From Periplaneta americana (Eukaryota > Arthropoda > Insecta > Blattodea > Blattidae): DNA of 64,000 nt. A model generated the notes under the pieces. It did not search any database. It had not been told where the DNA came from and saw nothing but the letters and a program-made list of their open reading frames with translations. Below are positions 44,201 to 56,200 of the stretch, in pieces. Within the stretch, counting starts at the first letter, position 1. Each line of letters starts with the position of its first letter. Position numbers and translations under genes: made by a program. The stretch is from the NCBI RefSeq assembly GCF_040183065.1, contig NC_091119.1, forward strand, positions 109,104,263 through 109,168,262, written 5' to 3'.

Positions 44201-47200
44201 CGTGTGTGTCTTGTGATTCGCTGATTCATTTCTTAAGGCTCGATAAATACTTAACATAATCGCCCGCCATTTTAGCTCTTTCGTTGGCGTTCGCAGAAAG
44301 CACACAAAGACGTTATTTGCCGCTCAATTATTTGCTGAATTACATTGCGTTTGATTTATTATCGTAGGAGCTACGACATGATAATGTTTAACGGTGTGGC
44401 AAATAGATTCCTCGTATGGTAGCGCGGCAATGAAAGAACAAAAATGGTGATCGATACTACCTACCTAGACTTTATAGAGCCTTCACTTTCTAAGACGTAA
44501 GCAAAGAGGCGGAGTCACGCTGGAAATAACAGCGTCGGGACTATAGGAGATATGAACTCCTGGGAATTATTAACCCTGAGAAGAATTTTCCTGAAAAGAA
44601 TCTCGTGTTGAACAAAATATGGGGTAAAGATCTGTTCAACTAGAATAATATAATAGACGAATAGATCTTCATGGTTTCAGTGTAAGGAAATATCACCCTA
44701 TCTATCTTTACACATATGTATAATCTTATCTACTATAAATCGTAAATAATTTGCCAAAAATGGCATCAGATGGGCTTAAAAACCAGATAAGACATTGCAA
44801 AATGAATGCTGGAGAAACCAGAACAAAAAAAAAAAATTCTCAAAAGCTTTTTCCTTGGACTCCAGAATGGAGGGTAAAAACTAGGACAGTTCCGGATTTC
44901 CACACATCTGGTCACCCTACCCCTGCCAAAGTGTCCAGTGTTTGATAAAAATTATCCTTGACTACTGGATCCAAAAATTCTCTCAATCACAAGACTATTT
45001 AACTTATCAGGATTTCATAATCACATTATGTCATCGTCAGTGGTTGCATGTTTGCTATTAGATCTGAGGTTCGCTGATTCAAACCTGCCAGTTGGTGATG
45101 TATTTAAGAGTGATACAAAAATTCTTAGCACAGCTTCCTTTGGGAGGAAAGTGAAGGTAGAGTTTCATTACTGCATGTCAAAAATCCGTGTCCATGATAG
45201 AGGAATGCAGGCAAAATTTGTGATCATTTTTCGCTCAGATGAAAATTAAAATTCGAAGGTATCACAGTAGGCCCAAATGAGTGGCCTAAGTGCAATGGAT
45301 TTGGCCTAACCATAATCCAACCCTAGACCTGTTACCACAAACTCATTACTTCAGGCAAAGCATATATTAAATAAAAAAAAATTGCATTCAACATTGTCTT
45401 CCTGCTTAGTTAGTAACACTGACTTGTACAGACCCAGAAACAAAATTTTGGCCATCTGAATTTTGTTTCTGGGTTTATACTAGGCTGCAAAATGTAGAAC
45501 TGTTTCAGGAAAACGAACTAAGATATTTCAAAGAACATTGTGTGGTCGTGTTTATGCAAGTCAACATGCTCTACATGAGATGTCTGGCAATTTGTAGATG
45601 GGTATGTTAATTCAGTTTGGTGATAAAATTTCAGAACACAAAAGTGGATCGGAAAAACTTTTTACAGTGCATGAAGGTTATAATGTGGTAGATAGGCGAA
45701 AGTTCTATTTTAAGTTAATATTCAGATATCTTATAAATACCGGTATAATTTTATAAGTTCGAATGTAATAGGCCCATTAAGTTTCATAATGAAGGTCTAA
45801 ATCATGCTGAGACGAAATGTACATGTGTATTGTGTAATCATAAATGGGAAAAGCGAAACTTGTGGTCTGAGACTGTGCTTCGAATCCCACTTTAATTAGG
45901 CTTACCTGATTGGTTTCTTTCAAGATTCTCCCCAGCTTGTAAAGTGAATGTCAGGTAATAAGATAACGAATTCTCTGTCTTATCTCACCAAAATATCATT
46001 TCTATATCACTAATTCCACCGACACTAGATGACTTCGCAGTTGATACAGCATCATTAAATAACCAATTAATAGAATGTAAACAGTGTAACTTATTGATGG
46101 AGAATAGTAGAATTAAAAAAAAAGGATTGAGTAAACTTAATCAAAGCAGTAAATAAACAATTTGGAGTCATGGTATATGTATTTCTATAGACTAAAACAA
46201 TTTCAAAACGTGGTAATCATTTTAAATGGGTCCTATATTCTGTGTTAATGCAGTACTGTCTTACTCTATACATAAAACATTTTGTCATTTATGTACGCTT
46301 GTAGCTATGTTATTTGTTCATATTTTTGGAAAGAGGAAAGAAACATAAAATAATTTCATATGAAATTTGACTTCGAGTAAGCAGCTCTAACTTGCAGGTC
46401 TTATATTTAAATGGCTAAGAAACTGTGGATATTGTGGACTTCTGTTATTCCTGCATTACTTTGGTAGTACAGTATAATCATTACACTGCTTCAGGACTTG
46501 TAAAAAATCAGATCTTTCAAATTTTATTTCGCAGGAAAGGAATACTTTTTGGGATGGATTCCAGTGATTTCAATAAATGAAGCCTAGAGACAATAACAAT
46601 AGAGTTGAAATTGTGGGCTTTTGCACATTGCATTAGAAATTCACAAAATATTCAACTCAAATACAGTTCTAGAAGTGTAGGCTACTTTTTAGATTTGTAA
46701 CCGTTTTATTTTTTGTTGTATTTCGACTTTTTGTGGGTTTGAATTGTTCTTGTGCCCTAAGTTTAGAAATTTGTTTTGAAGATATTACATAACAATGTAA
46801 TATTTGTGATTGGAAAGATGTCTTTGAATTTCTTCTGTTTCTATTATTTCTTCATTTGGAAATAGGCCAAAGGTAACCTCTTTCCATTGATAAAACACTA
46901 TTACTTTCACTGTTTGATCCCTCATTGAATCCGGACATTCACATGTACAGTAATATGACTTTAATCTGTTCTGTTGTAGGCAACACAGACAAATACAAAT
47001 GCCAAGTCTAAGGGCAAGTCAGGAAAGGGAGAAGGCAACAGGGATGGGCAGCAGCAGCAGCAACAGAAAAAGAAGAATGCTTCACAAGAGCAGTGGGATC
47101 AGTGGAAAAAGAAAGACTCAGAGGTGTGTCATACTTACGTGAAAGTGTTTATATTGACGTACCTACTAAATGTTGATACAGTTTTTCCCTATGTCAAAAA

Positions 47201-50200
47201 AAGTGTTCGTACACAATTCAGGTATCGTTCAGTGTCAGCATTTGTAACATTTATTTATTCCTTTCTGTAGTGTGATCATCTTTTTTGACATCTCATTTAT
47301 ACTCTTGTTTGTATGACATACATTAAGGTAGTTTTCTATTTATAACGAGCCTTTTAAGCAGCAGAGGCTATTTAGAATCATCAGTGATGCGATAAGATGA
47401 AGTTAAAAAAATGTGGTGGATTCAGAATTGCTGAGTACACAGAAGTACTCAGAGATAACTTACCCCATTTACTTATTACATGATGTGCCAGGGATCAAGC
47501 TCTGGCAGTTGACTGAGACAAGGATGGGCTGTGTGCAGACTGAGTGACATACGTGAACACTACTCTATAGACTGGAGATGCATGATGTGGATATTCAAGT
47601 GGTGATTTTTGTTTTACAGTTAGTGGATGGCAACTACGAGCAGGATCTCCATCAGGCCATCCTCTTATCTAAGTTAGATTATGAAGAAAAGAAGGAACTG
47701 TATGAGCAGTTGAAGAAGGACGCAGAAGAAGAGAAGAAGAATGCATCAAAGAAAAACAAGAAAAGCAACAAGGCACAACCTATGTCACTGGAACAGTTCA
47801 ACAGCCTTCACTCCGAGCCTGTATGTGAGCCTGCCCCCACCAGCAAACCAGTGAGTGAGCAGGATGAGGAGTTCTTTGAGAGGATCAAAGATGACACCAA
47901 GAAGGTGCTGGACAGGGAGCAGACTCTGGAGCTTAGAAAAGCACGAGAGGTGGGTTTCATGTAGCAGAAATACCAATAATATATTAATACTAGGATGTAC
48001 GTTTACATACATACGTACTGTTACACACATACACACACACATACACACGGTTTTATAGTTTCATTTTTTAGTTACAGTAACAATAATTGTTACAGCCTTT
48101 TATCCAAGAAGCCATCACAATTGCACAGTTTGAAGATACCTTAGAGAAGAGGAATAAAGAAATAAAGTCACTGAAAGAAGAAGTAGTAAAACTGAAAGAA
48201 GAGTTACATAATGTTAAAACAAGGAACAAAAAACTCTGCAACATTCTGGCACAAGGAGAAAGTAAGTAGTAGTTGTTTCCTAATGCCGGACACTTGGTAA
48301 TGCAGCCATTTATCTTCTTAGACTCCAGTACTTTACATAAAAGGTTTCATGATCTGTTTTTTTGTTTATTCTGCATAATGGGCAAATGGGAGATGAAAGA
48401 ATTGCTTTTACTATGCAGTCGTGGCCTCTTGTCAGTCTAAAGATTGTTACTACTGATTTTCTGAGTGCATCTGGTATTGTTATTATTGGATTATGGTATA
48501 TCTCTTCCCATTTTTCTCTCCCTTTCGCTCTCTCTCTCTTTTTTTTTTTTACAGCAATTTTATGAATCTTTTGACTGAATAAAGGGGTAAATTTTCGTTA
48601 GCTCTGTGGAAAGTTGTCATGCTTTTTTCGGCTAGTCTGTCTGCGTTTTCGTTTCATATAATTCCACAATGAGTGGACGACCTTTTTATGTCGTTTTGAA
48701 AGCTGTAACAGCATTTTGGAATATTCTGTTGTAATGGATTTGGTTGTTGTTTCTGTAGTTACATTTTGAACAATATTCAATATTACGTGTTTCATAAAAT
48801 TAATATAGATATCATAGACATTTGAATCTACCAATTTTAAATTGTATATATTAGCTGACTGAGGCATGTGGATATGTGGAAGGAATGTGAACCATCACAT
48901 TGATGCAATACGAACGCAAGAGCTTGGAGATAAATATGATTTAGCATAAAGTCAGTAATAAATGTATTCATGAACAACCTCGGCATGTTGTTTACAATGT
49001 TATTAAGTTCTGCAATCAGTAGAAGAAAGAAGGCTCGAAGATACCTATTTAGTCTTGCAATCAGTGCGTGATTATTTTGTTACCTGATTAGGTACATGGG
49101 AGATACTTGCTATCTAATGTGAGATTGCATTTTCACGACACAATTTCATATTGCTTTGAGCTGTAACTTCTATTATTATATTGCGATGATAATAATTAAA
49201 TGGAAATATTATACAGAGCGCAAGTAATATAACTAGAGGTTTTAACAAATTATTCCTTGGATAGAAGTACAAAAAAAATTCTAATATCATATTGGTCCAA
49301 ATGAATACTTTTCTCAAGTAAGAAAAAAAAATTCGTAAATGTAAACACTGTTCTACTCAATAAATGCTATTCGTAAAATACTGATTTTTACTGTTATCAC
49401 TATGGAAACTTATGAGGAATGATTTATGCCTTTGCAGTTTTTTTCAATAAAATGGACAGTTTTCTTTCAAATTAAATGAAAATATTAACACATATCATTT
49501 CCTGCTATTGGGAAGCCTAGCAAACCTACTGTGGTGAGTAAGAGACGGAGTGCTGCTATTCACACAGCGCATGTGTATTCATAGCCTATGTTAGTTGGCA
49601 ATGCCCTGTTGCTAAAATATGCAGACTTTCAGTCTAATTTTCTAATTAATGTGTGCGTATCTAATGCATACTCACTACACTTGCGTGATTCAGGTTCTAA
49701 TTTTCTAATTAACCATGCACATAATTACAAAATGCATAATAGATTTTTTATTTATTTTAATGTATTCTATTACTCCCTTTAATCTGCATAGTTATATTGC
49801 TTCCACCCTGTCTTGTGCACTCGTTTTCGAACGTTTGTTTGCAGTCTTGATTTACGCCATACAGTGACACTATTCTGTAGCCGCATCTCTGGCTGAAGTG
49901 CTAGCACACTGGTCGTCCATCCAGGTGGCTGGAATTCGATTCCTGGCCAGGTCGTGATGGAATTTGTGGTGGACAAAGCAGACGTTGCAAGAGATTTTTC
50001 TCAGGATACTCCCATTTCCCTCTTATCATTCTACCAACTCTCTCCATCTCCCCCTCATTTCATTAATAATGAATAGTAAAAATAGGCTGGGGTGAAGTCT
50101 TGGGGGTAGTACGAGTTTCCGATGCTGGTATAGGAAGGGCTTGAGGCTCTAGCCCCTAGGGTTTATCAGGCTACTCTTGTGCCGATGGGACTTGACTCTA

Positions 50201-53200
50201 TCAGGAGCTGAGAAAGGTTGGGGCACCTGGCTGCTTCGGATGATCAGGAAGAGTTTGGGACTCCGAATCCCTGGGGCTTATCAGGTTACTTGTCTGTGAA
50301 ATGAAACCTAGCTCTGTTAGAGTCTGAGGCAGGATGGCTACGCTACACCTGTCAGCCGATGATGGCAGAAGGGCTTGGGGCTCCAGGTCTCTGGGGCTTA
50401 TCAGGCTAGTTGTCCGCTGAATGGAACTTGACTATCTGAGGATGAGGCAGGATGACCCATCTGTCACCATCGGATTCACTGTCACTCAGGCCACCTATCG
50501 GACTTAGACAATCATCGCATATATAGGGCGTACAAAGGGCTAAAGCGTGCCTAAATGTACGGATCCAGAAAGTCAAGCAAAGAACACTATTATTCTGTGT
50601 GTGTGTGTGTATGATGTGCGCGCGCGCGTCTAATGCCTACCCACTTCACTTAACGTGATTCGGGTTCCACATACTGCGGATAGATTCCAGGACTGTGACT
50701 CATTTTCAAGTTATGCACCACTTCAGTGGGCCACGTTATGTATGATGTGTATCTGTGAAGAGTTATGTCTGTGTATGCGTAAGTGTTCGTGTAAGTGTAT
50801 TGTAGAGAATGAGTGAGGATGATGGTGAAGGTGAGAAAGGGAGAAGGGGAAACCCTGTGCTGGCACCTTTCCTATGCAATTCCCTCCATCATCAAAGTTA
50901 TCACCTGTCATTGCTTGCTCGACCTCAGACAGGTCATACTCCGATAATGAGTTATGAATGCTTTCTTACGTTATCTTCGACATTATCTCTTTCATCATAG
51001 GCTAAGTGTAACCTTTTTTTTTTTCGTCTGTTGTTTCATTGATCTAGTCACACCACACATTCGTATCTTTGCTTATCTCAGTTTTTCGTTTCTTAATGTC
51101 TGATATTTTGTTGTTAAAATCTAAAAAAAGGTTTGTAAAACATATAAGACAGTAGAAAGAGATGTACCTATTGTCATAATATAGGACTAAATATTGGTCA
51201 GAAAGTTGATACTATACATATAAGAGTAGGGTGACCAGACGTCTTCTTTTGTCCAGACATGTCCTCCTATTTAGGCCTTTGTCTGGGCAGAGTTTTGAAA
51301 AATCAAGAAATATCCTCCTCTCCATAACTTGTATGCCTGATATTTTGCAATTATCTAATTTGACGCATTTTTGAAGTAATTTGCCTCTAGATGGCAGCAT
51401 CAACGGAATATACTCTTTACAAACATCATAACTCCATTTGCTCCTCCTTGTTATGGTCATTGCTCACAGGCAGCTAGTAAATCGAGAGATCGAGTCATCG
51501 AGGTGCGACTGTAAATCCGTTTCTGCATTCTCACCTCGCAATCTGTCCAGTCTGCCCATTTTCTGTCCTTTTTAATAATTATAGTTCCCTTGACTTTCAT
51601 GCTAACTGTAAAATCATTATTATTAAGTTTTATCTTAATTATTTTGTAACAAAATAGATATTAACATACTTTTAAGTATGATATAAGCCTAAATCTGTAC
51701 TGTAAATATTTTGTAATAAAATAGATATTGACGTAATTTAAAGTATAATATATGCCTAAGCCTAAATCTAAGTACATATTTTTTATGCTCTTTTTTCGAA
51801 GGATGTCCTCCTTTTTGAAGCTTTGTGTCCTCTTTTTTCATCGATGTGAATCTGGTGACCCTATATAAGAAGAGAAAATAAAAATGAACACATCTTTGTT
51901 ATTCTAATAGGCGCATGGGTGTCTGCTGTCTCCCAGTTCAGATTGCAGGTCGTTTATGCAATGCACAAAGATTGAACACAGCCACTGGATTGATACCATG
52001 TTATAGCAAGCAGCTAATGAGAATGGCGAATGTGTTACACCAAAATGGAACCACAATAGATTAAAATTCACTGAATGACAAGTGACTTCACGCGTCTACT
52101 CTAGGGTTAATTATTTTGACACTTCGTGAATGTAGTAGATTGTGTAGGACTTTAGACAGAATATACAATAATTAGAGAAAAAATTAAATTGTTATAATGT
52201 TGAGTCAGTTTTTCTGTAATGGCAATGCTTATGGACATGCGCATGTGCAAGATGTTTAGTGCTTCAGTTATTCTCCCCAGCTGATCATACCATGAGGTGG
52301 TGACATTCATCTGTTATCAGTTCAAGTGGCACTCTAGGTACAGGAATCCACTCGCCTCGGTCAACTTATACCATACTCTTTACTATACATTTTTTATACC
52401 AATTCCATGGCCATTGCAGTAATACCTAAACTTTGGTAAGTGAATATTGAATTAACTGCATAATTTGGTTGACATATTAAAGTTTAATTTAATGTGCTTT
52501 AAAAATAGAAGTGAGTAAAAGAAAATTTTACACTTGAAGAATAGAGAAGGAGTCTTCTTTAAAATGTACCACTTTAGTGGTGAAGCTTGTATGTCATTTC
52601 TGAGATATTTTATTCTAATTTAAGCAACAAGTACGAGTTGGATTGATGTGAAGTGTGTTTTACTACTTGTGCTAGATAGCCATCATATGAGGATGAAAAG
52701 TCTAATATTCCATTGTCTAAAACAGACGTGGGCATCAGTAGTACATGTCGAATGGAGTCGAACGCAAGGACGTGATCTCCCTCCCTCCACACCCCTAGCT
52801 GGGATACCTGTCCGACCGGTTGAAGTACTGGCAGTCAGCGGTGGATTTCACAAAAAAAAAATGTCACTCTCTAAGGAAGCTCCTGAAGTAAAAAAGTCCA
52901 AAAATATTATTTCCACAAAGAATGGGAAAATGAATTCTTTTGTTGCGAAGAAGGGGAAAGCGTTAGGTGCTTATTATGCTACAAAATTTTACTAGCATGT
53001 TGAGCGACATTATGAAAAGACTCGTTTTAATGGAACAAATTTTTTTAATTTAATTTTTTTAAATAATAGTAGTCCACACCTGTGGAGTAACGGTTAGCGC
53101 GTCTGGCCGCGAAACCCCAAGTGCAAGTGCACAAATATGGCTGGTTTAGATGTATATAAGCTTAAACAACTTTGCAAAGTAAAGTATTCACATTTTCGGA

Positions 53201-56200
53201 GTTTTGTTATGAAAATTGCTTCTATGTTTGGCTCAACCTTTATTTGTGAACAGTTTTTTTTTTCTCAGTTGGCCATTGTAAAATCCAAATCAAGATCACG
53301 CATTGCAGACGAAAATTTATTCTATCAGCTCACAATTGCAATGTCTGACATAACTCCAAATTTTGAAACACTTGCTGATTTACGTGACGAAGAAGAATAA
53401 ACGAATCCTTTCTTTTAAGGGCATGAGTCAATTGACGTAAATTGACAAAAACAACAAAGAACTACAGTAAGAAGTTTAAAAAATAGCCTAATTGTTGTTT
53501 TTCTGTTTTTTAGTAATGTGCTTGATATTTTGTTAAGAATCTATTTTTCCTTAGTTTCTTAATTTTATTTTCAAAGGATGTAAATTAGTGACTGATGCCC
53601 TTTCAAAACAAATAGGTTCAGATTATGGCATTACTTTCTAACTGTTGTGGAATTGTACGTTTTATATCATTTTATAAGGTTTTTACAGTAATTGTTTAAA
53701 TTAGAAATACAGTTATGTTTCAGCTTTTTGTAAAATAGTTTGTATTTGTTTTGGAAAATTTGTTTTCTTTCATTGTCATTATTCATAAAAATAACATTTG
53801 TAGAAAACTGTGTATCTTTTTGTCCTGCGTAATTACTTAACGTTCCGTGTTTCAATACTTTACGCGATTCACCGCTGAGTATTACTTTAACAGGTGATGC
53901 ATGTTGCAGCAATCAGAGTAGTACGGCGCATCTCTTTAAATGCCCACGTCTGGTCTAAAACAAACATTTCTATCGTAAGCATATTTTTTCATAATCATGT
54001 AATTCTTTACTCTGGCAATGTTGGAGAGAGATAATAACTTACAGTTGTGTCATTAGTTCATTACACCGCTTTCCACTGTGTTTTATCTCTCAGGAAGAGA
54101 TCCTCCACACTCCATCTGTGGACTTGTTTAGTGATTTTTTTTTTTTGCGCTTAGGTAGCAGACTAAGTGTGGTCAGGTTGATGTATGTTGAGTTGATTTA
54201 CAAAAGCATTATATGTATGTCTAATTTATTTGAATTCATTTTGTCGAGCATGTTTCACCTTAATAGATTTAGTTGTATTAGGGGAGCTGGCTAAGAACTT
54301 TGGATATGATATGATTTATTTCACACCAAACTCTCTGGTCCTGCTAGCCTTTCATATTTCTGTATTCAGGCCAGCAGTCCCGTTCTTAAATTATTTACAA
54401 CTTTTACACATCAAGACATTTAGTGACTGACGCATATTCATCACTTTCTTTGTTCATCCACTATGTCCTTCATGTCCATTCAATACACTTATTCACTGTA
54501 TTTCAACATTTATTATCTATCCCTTATTAACATCTTAGTCCTATCGTATTCTCTTTCCCTATTCATAGCAACTTTCTTTACTATTTCCTTCAGTCCCCAT
54601 TTACTGTACGATTTCAGTACAATTCTGTAACTAACTCTACCTTACATTACTCTTGTACGATGTTCTAAGTTCACATGTTTTTATTCCTATTGATTTTTCT
54701 TCTGTCTATATTACTTCCTCATCCCTACTGATATCTATCTTTGCTAACCCCTACTCTTAGCTCACATACTCTTACCTCCATTACAATACGTACTACTCTT
54801 TGCCAACTACATAAATATAACCATCATGAACTGCTGCTAATACTTAATCACTACTCATCAACTTTTCAAGTATATACTTCTTCCTTCCATTGACACACCA
54901 TTTTCTTAGATTATAAATTGGCTTTTCTTTGGTTTTTCTTTGCTACCACCCGCTTGATTCTTGCTATCTGCTCTATTCACATTATCTGTACTTTCTCTTC
55001 TTACCACTATCCCTCCTTTTTTCCCCTTATCGTCTTTCTTGGGCTCTTTTACCTTTTCCAGCTTTTGACCTACATTTCTTTTCTTTCTATCGCTGACACC
55101 ACAAAAGTCTCCGCTTTCACTCTCACTCTCTTGATACACTTCACTTCTACAGTAGCCTTGGAACTTTGAATATAAGAAATTCAATTCTGAATGGAAACAA
55201 ATTACTTTTTCATCATCGTTTCTGGAATAGCATTGGTGCCCATTCAGCTTTTTGTCAAATAAGTATTAGAAGTATTTTCTTCCCCAGAAAAAAAAAACTG
55301 AATGGTGCATTGTTATTATTCATGTTGTGTTAGCTCTGCTTCATGTAACAGAGTCTAGAAAAATTTGATTATCTCTGTAAGGATTAGAAACCAACCACTA
55401 TCAATTAATGCTTTGATCATCATTATCATCATGTAAGAACTTCGAGGGGAAGATGTAGTTATTGTACATGACATTCCATCTTGCATAGCTGTCTTGTCAT
55501 CCTTGTGTTCATAAGTTACTGATCAATCCCTTTTCATTTTAATGATTCATTGAAGGAGTGAATTAACCCATAAAGTATAGAACTTCAACTTTTTATTAAC
55601 ATCTCCTAAATATTATATTTTCACTATTACTTCAGGATATTTGTGATTTACCACAGAAACTACGAAAGTATAATATGTTAAAAGAAAGACATGTTTCAGT
55701 GTTTTGTGGGTATGACAAAAATTTTACTTTCTCATTATGTGAAGTATATAGAGAAATTGTCCTGTGCTGTAGTTGTGTGGTGTGCGTCATCATGTCTTGT
55801 ATTAACATTACGGAATGAACTTGTTCGAATCTTCCTGAGGGAAGAAATTTCCTCAGCAAAATTTGGCTAGGTATGTGGTACTGGTGCCACCCAGCATCAT
55901 GATGAATTTGGAGAACTACAGTGAGTAGTGAAATCCAGTTTTGCAAGCCAGCTAAAATGGTTTGGGGAATCATTGTGCTAACCACATGTTACCCCCTATT
56001 AGTTCAATGGTTTTTTGCCTTTGTTGAAACATGTGGATGTGATGCGAGCAGTTGGTAGTAGGTTTGGCTCTCCATGGGCTGTTGCACAATGGATTTGTAT
56101 AAAGAGAAATTATTGTGATGCTGTAAAAGATGGACTTTCAAATTTTCGCGGAAATAATACGTTTTCAGCCTCCCTGATATCGGAAAACTGATTAGAAGTA

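Larger units (their letters stand above)
52723..53952 (+). mobile_element. Internally deleted hAT element with exact 8-bp TSD
   Basis: GTCTAAAA occurs at 52715-52722 and 53953-53960. The ends read CAGACGTGGGCATCAG and, reversed, CAGACGTGGGCATTTA. Start and end pieces of a ZBED/GTF2IRD2-like hAT transposase are present, and the catalytic core is gone. A SINE head fragment sits at the deletion joint. Confidence 0.88.

Noticed and set aside
54906-55184. 92-codon minus-strand Lys/Glu/Ser-rich frame
   Set aside because: The plus strand is strongly T/C-rich here, which removes stops on the minus strand. No domain is visible.
55632-55985. 117-codon minus-strand open frame
   Set aside because: No recognisable features, and it overlaps a probable dispersed repeat.
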